A DNA stretch of 45,173 nt from UBA7434 sp042090785 (GTDB lineage Bacteria; Pseudomonadota; Gammaproteobacteria; Pseudomonadales; UBA7434): NCBI GenBank assembly GCA_042090785.1, contig JBELIP010000015.1, positions 1 through 45,173 on the forward strand, in the 5' to 3' direction. Numbering within the stretch: position 1 is the stretch's first letter; every line of letters begins with the position of its first letter. The notes under the pieces were generated by a model. That model did no database searches. It worked only from the letters and a program-made list of their open reading frames with translations, and was not told where the DNA came from. Made by a program: the position numbers and the translations under genes. Shown here piece by piece: positions 40,453 through 45,173 of the stretch.

Positions 40453-41601
40453 TTATGCTGAGTAAATGCAGCCTGCAATAACGTCATGCTTAGCTCCGGT
40501 TACTGTTTGCAGTGAGATCGCTTGTTTCTCAATGCGTTGTTTTGCTAGCCAAGCAAAAGCACAGGCCTCAACCCAATCAGCGTCAATACCCAGTTCGTCC
40601 GTACTGGAAATTCTTATGTTGCTATTGCTGCTGTTACAAAGGGTTTGTAGCGTGTTTAAAAAGAATGCATTTTGAGCGCCACCACCACAGCAATAAATAA
40701 CCGAAGGTTGATATTTTAGCTTGGCGTTAATACCTAAGACTGCATCCATAATGGTTTCACAGCTAAAGCGCATAAGGGTTGCTTGCACATCTTCACTATG
40801 AATTTTGGGCTGATCTTCAGTGACCGAGTCTATGATTGATTCAAGCCAGGGTAAATGAAATTCTTCACGTCCAGTACTTTTAGGAGCGGCCATAGCGAAG
40901 TAGCTGTGCTCTTTTAATTGTACAAGCAATGCCTTGTTAACTTTCCCTGATTTTGCCCACTCACCATTATTATCAAATGGCTTATTTTTATGCTTGAGTA
41001 TCCAGGCATCCATTAATCCGTTGGCAGGTCCGGTATCAAAGCCGCTAACGATATTGTTTTGATGTACTACGGTGATGTTGGCTATGCCGCCTAGGTTTAA
41101 AAAAGCACTGGTTTCAACGTTACTGGGTGCAATAGCTTTATGGAAAGCGGGGGCGAATGGTGCGCCTTGGCCGCCTGCAGCCATATCGCGACGCCTAAAA
41201 TCAGCTACCGTCGTAATTTGAGTTTTTTCTGCAATAGTATTTGCGTCGCCAATTTGAACTGTAAAACCACTTGTATCGGTTAGTTTGGGTGGGCGGTGCC
41301 GGATGGTTTGCCCGTGACTTCCAATAGCGACAATATCTTTATTGCTGAATTGGGTATTGGCAAGTAGTGCGTTAACGGCGTCGGCAAACAGTGCGCCTAG
41401 CTGTAAATCCATTTGACCCATGCGATCAATTTCATTATTGCCAGGCAGACAGAGTGCAGCAATGGCTTGCTGAGTTACTGGGTCTATCGGGTGTTGATGT
41501 TGTGCTAATAGGATAGGTTGGTTATTACTGCAGTCGATCAGTGCAGCATCAATGCCATCAATGCTAGTGCCTGAAATTAGCCCAACAAATAATTGCTTCA
41601 T
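40453..41601 (-). CDS. anmK: Anhydro-N-acetylmuramic acid kinase
   Basis: AnmK cleaves and phosphorylates 1,6-anhydroMurNAc, recycled from peptidoglycan, to MurNAc-6-phosphate. The 382-residue product has FVGLISGTSIDGIDAALIDC, AIGSHGQTIRHRPP, TVVADFRRRDMAAGGQGAPF, LNLGGIANITVV, GFDTGPANGLMDAW and VIYCCGGGAQNAFFL. These are the full set of ATPase-superfamily loops and family signatures. Its start overlaps the end of the M23 peptidase gene by four bases. The two would be co-expressed, which joins cell-wall cutting with wall recycling. Confidence 0.97.
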   Translation of the reverse strand: MKQLFVGLISGTSIDGIDAALIDCSNNQPILLAQHQHPIDPVTQQAIAALCLPGNNEIDRMGQMDLQLGALFADAVNALLANTQFSNKDIVAIGSHGQTIRHRPPKLTDTSGFTVQIGDANTIAEKTQITTVADFRRRDMAAGGQGAPFAPAFHKAIAPSNVETSAFLNLGGIANITVVHQNNIVSGFDTGPANGLMDAWILKHKNKPFDNNGEWAKSGKVNKALLVQLKEHSYFAMAAPKSTGREEFHLPWLESIIDSVTEDQPKIHSEDVQATLMRFSCETIMDAVLGINAKLKYQPSVIYCCGGGAQNAFFLNTLQTLCNSSNSNIRISSTDELGIDADWVEACAFAWLAKQRIEKQAISLQTVTGAKHDVIAGCIYSA

Positions 41602-43157
41602 TTAGCGCTAGCAAGTTTTATTTGGCTGCTGTAATTCGCCAGTTGTAATTGAGTAGATGAAATAGATGCAAGAAAGTCAGATTTCAAAGAGGCATTTAGC
41701 CTTTTGGCTTTTGGCAGCTTTTTAAGGATCGTTCTTGGGTTACGGTGTACACCGCCAACTAAAAATTCGTAGTGCAAATGTGGCCCGCTGCATAAGCCAG
41801 TACAGCCAACTTGGCCAATAATTTGACCTTGTTTAACGCGCTGTCCTTTACTGACCGATCGCTTATGTAAATGCAGGTATTTAGTTGTATAGGATTCGCC
41901 ATGTTTTATAAAGACATAGTTACCGTTGGCTCGGCTTCTAGCTGATGCAATAACGCGACCATCGCCAGCAGAAAATACCGGCGTGCCTCTTGGTGCGGCA
42001 TAATCGATGCCACGATGCGGTTTAACTTGTTTTGTGATGGGGTGCATTCGTCGCATATTAAAGCCAGAGCTAATGCGCGTAAAATCTAATGGTGCGCGTA
42101 AAAAAGCTTTACGCATGCTAATACCTTCTTCATTGTAGTAACCGGTATCGCCATCAGGGTCGGTGTAACGATAGGCGTTATAAGTGGTGCTGCGATTTAT
42201 ATATTGCGCAGCAATAATATTGCCTTCGTCAATCTTTTCGCCATCAAGGTAGTGCTCTTCGAAGACCACAGTAAATTGATCGCCTTTTCTCACGTCCAAT
42301 ACAAAATCAATAACGCCGCCAAAAATATTAGCCATATTCATTGTGATGAATTGAGAAACATCGGCACGTTGAGCAGACAGTGATAACGAGTCATTAATAG
42401 ATGCGCTCCGATAGACCTTTTTAATGTCTGGCTGACGGGTAACTCTATTAATGTCAAAGTGGGTCTTTTCACCGCTGGCGTTACGCACAAAGTGAATGCT
42501 CTCCAGCGGCGATTTAACACGAATAACTTGTTCTAATTGATTGCCTTCGCTGAGTACGAACTCTAATTGCTCGCCAGGAAACATGCGCGTTAAAGCTTTG
42601 CCTTCGCTGCCGGATTGAACCACCTGATAAACATCGCGGCCATTAAGCCCAACGCGTTCAAAAACCATAGAAAGGTTATCGCCCTTTTTAATGGTTTGCT
42701 GGATATGTTTATTGGGTTTGGTTGGCGCTTCTATAACGGCTGCGGCGGGCTTTTGAATACTTGTATTTACAATAAATGAGGCTTGTTTATATTGCGAGGG
42801 TTGGTTGTTATTAGAGGCGCTAGAGCTGGTTGAGGTTACGTTGGTGTTGTCTGGAAGCGCTAAAGCAATGACTGTGCGGCCATTGCTGCTTGGTGCTTGA
42901 GAATCTGAATCTTCAGTCAGGACAGATGGTGTTAAGCTCGCGCTGCTAGAAATGACTTCTTCTATTGATGGCGTATCCGGATTGGATTGAAGGGAATTGC
43001 CAAGCCCTAGCGCGACTGAGCAGACTGCAAGCGTTAGAACGGCAGCTTCTATTCTATTCAGCTTTAATAGGAGGCTGAATATTCGAGAGCGAAGGGTGCG
43101 CCGCCATGAATTGGTGTTTTTATCGACAATGGGTGTTGCATGTCTGTACTTGGCCAT
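41598..43157 (-). CDS. mepM: M23 family murein endopeptidase (MepM-like)
   Basis: Enzymes of this family cut peptide crosslinks in peptidoglycan during growth. The 519-residue product has an N-terminal membrane anchor or uncleaved signal (AAVLTLAVCSVALGLG at about 38-53), a Ser/Asn-rich linker, and a LysM/OapA-like region (TIKKGDNLSMVFERVGLNG, 165-185). Csd3-like intermediate domains follow. The C-terminal peptidase has zinc ligands in HRGIDYAAPRGTPV (H-x3-D) and GPHLHYEFLV (H-x-H), with KYLHLHKRSVSKGQRVKQGQ between. It is divergent from tyrS, the same order as in Pseudomonas, and co-transcribed with anmK. Confidence 0.92.
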   Translation of the reverse strand: MAKYRHATPIVDKNTNSWRRTLRSRIFSLLLKLNRIEAAVLTLAVCSVALGLGNSLQSNPDTPSIEEVISSSASLTPSVLTEDSDSQAPSSNGRTVIALALPDNTNVTSTSSSASNNNQPSQYKQASFIVNTSIQKPAAAVIEAPTKPNKHIQQTIKKGDNLSMVFERVGLNGRDVYQVVQSGSEGKALTRMFPGEQLEFVLSEGNQLEQVIRVKSPLESIHFVRNASGEKTHFDINRVTRQPDIKKVYRSASINDSLSLSAQRADVSQFITMNMANIFGGVIDFVLDVRKGDQFTVVFEEHYLDGEKIDEGNIIAAQYINRSTTYNAYRYTDPDGDTGYYNEEGISMRKAFLRAPLDFTRISSGFNMRRMHPITKQVKPHRGIDYAAPRGTPVFSAGDGRVIASARSRANGNYVFIKHGESYTTKYLHLHKRSVSKGQRVKQGQIIGQVGCTGLCSGPHLHYEFLVGGVHRNPRTILKKLPKAKRLNASLKSDFLASISSTQLQLANYSSQIKLASAK

Positions 43158-43368
43158 AAATCTGGTTCGCTTAAACTGCCCTTAGGCATGCCAAAATTAG
43201 GTGTGTAGCCTGTAAGTATATCAAAAGATTAAGAAATACCACGAGCGAATACTGTCGTTAGTGGTATTTTGTGAAACAATTTCATGATTTCTTAGTGGTA
43301 AGTGTCCAGTGTTAGTGTATGGTTCCGCGCTGAGTTCTGATCATTCATTTTTAGGAGTTGAGCCTAGT

Positions 43369-44673
43369 ATGTCACCCGAAGTCCTGGCGGATTTAAAGTC
43401 GCGAGAATTAATTGCCCAATTAACCGCCGAAGAAGCGTTAAATGAGCATTTGGCCAGCGGCCCTAAAACACTGTATTCCGGTTTTGACCCAACAGCCGAT
43501 AGCTTGCACATTGGCAGTCTTGTCCCTTTATTAGCATTGAGGCGTTTTCAATTGGCGGGCCATAAGCCTATTGTCTTAGTGGGGGGTGCAACGGGCCTAA
43601 TTGGCGACCCCAGCTTTAAAGCTGAGGAGCGTAAGCTTAATAGTGCTGATGTGGTGGCCCAGTGGGTCGATAAGATACGAGCACAAACCAGTGCCTTTGT
43701 TGATTTTGATGCCGGCGCAAGCAGTGCCGAGGTGGTTAATAACCTCGATTGGACGGCTGGCGTAGAGATGCTCGATTTTTTACGTGATATAGGTAAGCAC
43801 TTTTCTGTTAATAGCATGATACAAAAAGAATCGGTTAAGCAGCGGCTTGATAGAGAGGGTGCAGGAATATCCTTTACCGAGTTCACCTATATGATTATGC
43901 AAAGCTACGATTTTGCGCAGCTATATAGACGCTATGGGTGCACGCTGCAAATTGGTGGCAGTGATCAATGGGGAAATATCACCGGGGGTATCGATTTGAC
44001 CCGTCGTATGCATCAGGCCCAGGTTTTTGGTGCTACTTTACCGTTGGTGACGAAAGCGGACGGCACCAAGTTTGGTAAAACCGAGTCGGGTACCATTTGG
44101 TTAGACCCTAAAAAGACTTCACCGTATGCTTTTTATCAATTCTGGATGAGTACCTCTGATGAGGATGTTTATCGTTTTCTTCGCTTCTTTACCTTTATGA
44201 GTGTGAGTGATATTGCTGATGTCGAAAGAAGCGATGCTGAATTATCGGGTCGCAAGTCAGCTCAAGGTATATTGGCTGCCGAAGTGACTGCTTTAGTTCA
44301 TGGCGCAGAAGGTCTTGAAGCGGCACAAAGAATTTCTCAAGCATTGTTTGCCGGCGACTTAAAAAGTTTATCGCAGGCAGATTTTGCGCAATTAGCTTTG
44401 GATGGTTTGCCTACCACATTAATAGAAAGTGATGCTAATTTGCTCAGTGAGCTGTTAGTTGAATCGGGTGTGGCAGTGACGCCGAAAGGTGAAGTCACAA
44501 TGGGCCAGGCCAGAAAATTTATAAAAAGTAATGCGATCGCAGTAAATGGCGAGAAAATCACTGATGAAAACGCCATTCTTGGTCGAGAAAGTGGGTATTT
44601 TAGTCGCTACCATTTAATAAAAAGAGGGAAAAAGGTTTTTCATCTTATTGAGTGGAAATTAAAGGTGGATTAA
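43369..44673 (+). CDS. tyrS: Tyrosyl-tRNA synthetase
   Basis: TyrRS charges tRNA-Tyr. I start at ATG 43369, after TAGGAG at 43352-43357; an upstream in-frame start at 43309 would add 20 residues without similarity. The 434-residue product has the class I motifs FDPTADSLHIGSL (HIGH-type) and KFGKTESG (KMSKS-type), with LVGGATGLIGDPS, YDFAQLYRRYG and QIGGSDQWGNITGG around the tyrosine site. The C-terminal S4 RNA-binding domain (about 365-434) ends HLIEWKLKVD. Sequence is closest to the E. coli TyrRS type. A hairpin with a T-run follows at 44683-44718. Confidence 0.98.
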   Translation: MSPEVLADLKSRELIAQLTAEEALNEHLASGPKTLYSGFDPTADSLHIGSLVPLLALRRFQLAGHKPIVLVGGATGLIGDPSFKAEERKLNSADVVAQWVDKIRAQTSAFVDFDAGASSAEVVNNLDWTAGVEMLDFLRDIGKHFSVNSMIQKESVKQRLDREGAGISFTEFTYMIMQSYDFAQLYRRYGCTLQIGGSDQWGNITGGIDLTRRMHQAQVFGATLPLVTKADGTKFGKTESGTIWLDPKKTSPYAFYQFWMSTSDEDVYRFLRFFTFMSVSDIADVERSDAELSGRKSAQGILAAEVTALVHGAEGLEAAQRISQALFAGDLKSLSQADFAQLALDGLPTTLIESDANLLSELLVESGVAVTPKGEVTMGQARKFIKSNAIAVNGEKITDENAILGRESGYFSRYHLIKRGKKVFHLIEWKLKVD

Positions 44674-44682
44674 ACACTACTG

Positions 44683-44718
44683 CTACAGCCCTTTAAAATC
44701 AGGGGGTAGAGGCTTTTT
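44683..44718 (+). terminator. Probable terminator after tyrS
   Basis: CTAC (44683-44686) and CCCT (44689-44692) pair with AGGG (44701-44704) and GTAG (44706-44709), with a small internal bulge and an eight-base loop. A run of five T residues follows at 44714-44718. It separates tyrS from the rRNA promoter. Confidence 0.55.
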
Positions 44719-44783
44719 AGTCATTAAGAAATAGGTTGAAAATACCGTTAAATAACTTATTTAACAAAAGATTAAAAAAAGGG

Positions 44784-44811
44784 TTGCAAGGTTCGAATCT
44801 CTCCGTATAAT
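44784..44811 (+). promoter_or_regulatory. rRNA operon promoter (P1-like)
   Basis: A -35 box TTGCAA (44784-44789) and a perfect -10 box TATAAT (44806-44811) are spaced by 16 bases, preceded by an A/T-rich UP-element-like stretch (about 44745-44780) and followed by the discriminator GCGCTCC. This is the layout of a stringently controlled rrn promoter. The start should fall near 44818. Confidence 0.85.
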
Positions 44812-44887
44812 GCGCTCCTCACTTGACGAGTAGCTCATTAAAAAGCAGCTCAAAAACAGTGATTTAGAGTCCCTCCAGCAGCGGCTC

Positions 44888-44900
44888 TGTTGTTTAAAAA
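44888..44900 (+). promoter_or_regulatory. boxA antitermination site in the 16S leader
   Basis: TGTTGTTTAAAAA resembles the boxA consensus TGCTCTTTAACAA and is followed about 14 bases later by a boxC-like TGCGTGTAGGCGCTTGC, the same order as in Pseudomonas and E. coli leaders. NusB and NusE are expected to bind here. Confidence 0.75.
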
Positions 44901-45121
44901 GATAATCAAATCATGCGTGTAGGCGCTTGCTAGATAGATAGTACGACAGTACTGAATCTCGTTTCTTGTAAAGGAAAAAGGGATAGGTACATCACTAAAT
45001 ATCAACAGCAAGAGTCTACCAAAAATTTATTTTAGGTAAGTTATTAGTTGTTGAGCCGAAATCGGGTTTCACGGTCTGTTAGTTGATTTATCAATTAATA
45101 GAAACGAAATCCAAGAAAGTT

Positions 45122-45173
45122 AAACTGAAGAGTTTGATCATGGCTCAGATTGAACGCTGGCGGCAGGCCTAAC
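45122..45173 (+). rRNA. rrs: 16S ribosomal RNA, first 52 bases
   Basis: The sequence AAACTGAAGAGTTTGATCAT and the following GGCTCAGATTGAACGCTGGC match the universal 5' end of 16S rRNA; by comparison with E. coli the mature end begins at AAACTGAAG. The gene continues past the window edge. Downstream 23S and 5S genes are not visible. Confidence 0.98.

Noticed and set aside
44784..44805. GGTTCGAATC in the rRNA promoter spacer looks like a tRNA T-arm
   Set aside because: The bases on either side do not form a five-pair T-stem, there is no acceptor, D or anticodon arm upstream, and the stretch is fully accounted for by the -35/-10 spacer.

Overview
The window is an ordinary chromosomal segment of a marine-type gammaproteobacterium. 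Protein sequences and gene order look most like the Pseudomonadales/Cellvibrionales branch. The block argC - coiled-coil membrane protein - bactofilin - erpA - (DsrE-like) - anmK - M23 peptidase - tyrS - 16S rRNA matches the order I recall from Pseudomonas, and dxs-ispA-xseB beside pomA-pomB matches Vibrio. The order-level assignment is inference. Coding density is high, there are no IS elements, prophage structural genes or CRISPR arrays, and the sequence carries two 100-N assembly gaps (18180-18279 and 40320-40419).

Layout. 1-1357: 5' part of a DUF1631 gene on the minus strand, a long intergenic stretch and an unrecognised gene. 1455-5614: the rpsF-rpsR-(membrane protein)-rplI ribosomal operon, a terminator, then the replicative helicase dnaB. 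5746-9950: a sugar-phosphate mutarotase, a two-gene minus-strand operon that I read as the phage-derived helicase-loading pair dopC-dopE (lambda O-like and lambda P-like), then radA. 9975-11636: ettA. 12208-20336: glyA, nrdR, ribD, ribE, ribB(X), ribH, nusB, thiL, pgpA, slyD, covering one-carbon metabolism, riboflavin synthesis, transcription antitermination and cofactor activation. A 12-bp tandem repeat containing an assembly gap sits just before thiL. 20565-21260: a small outer-membrane barrel.

21364-26700 (minus strand): a thiamin uptake and salvage operon led by a clear TPP riboswitch: TonB receptor, YkoF-like binding protein, PnuT-type permease, ThiK-like kinase, and a ThiF/MoeB enzyme fused to a rhodanese domain. 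26776-29243: thioredoxin-type arsC, a PQQ-type sugar dehydrogenase and ribA. 29288-32490: dxs-ispA-xseB for isoprenoid precursors. 32882-34629: the sodium-type flagellar stator pair pomA-pomB. 34839-36817: an Smr-domain protein, an unrecognised possible nuclease and hemJ. 37036-45173: argC through tyrS, then a strong stringent-type rRNA promoter, the boxA leader and the first 52 bases of 16S rRNA.

How it works together: most genes serve growth-linked core functions. The riboflavin set is split. Its RibB carries a GTP-cyclohydrolase-like domain without the zinc cysteines, and a complete RibA lies 11.6 kb away. Thiamin appears in two forms: thiL, which makes TPP, and the TPP-repressed import operon. 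The most interesting items are the dopC-dopE pair next to dnaB with three DnaT-like repeats, the thiamin operon with its ThiF-rhodanese protein, a possible nuclease with two winged-helix-like segments, and a GC-rich promoter discriminator shared by rpsF, glyA and rrn.
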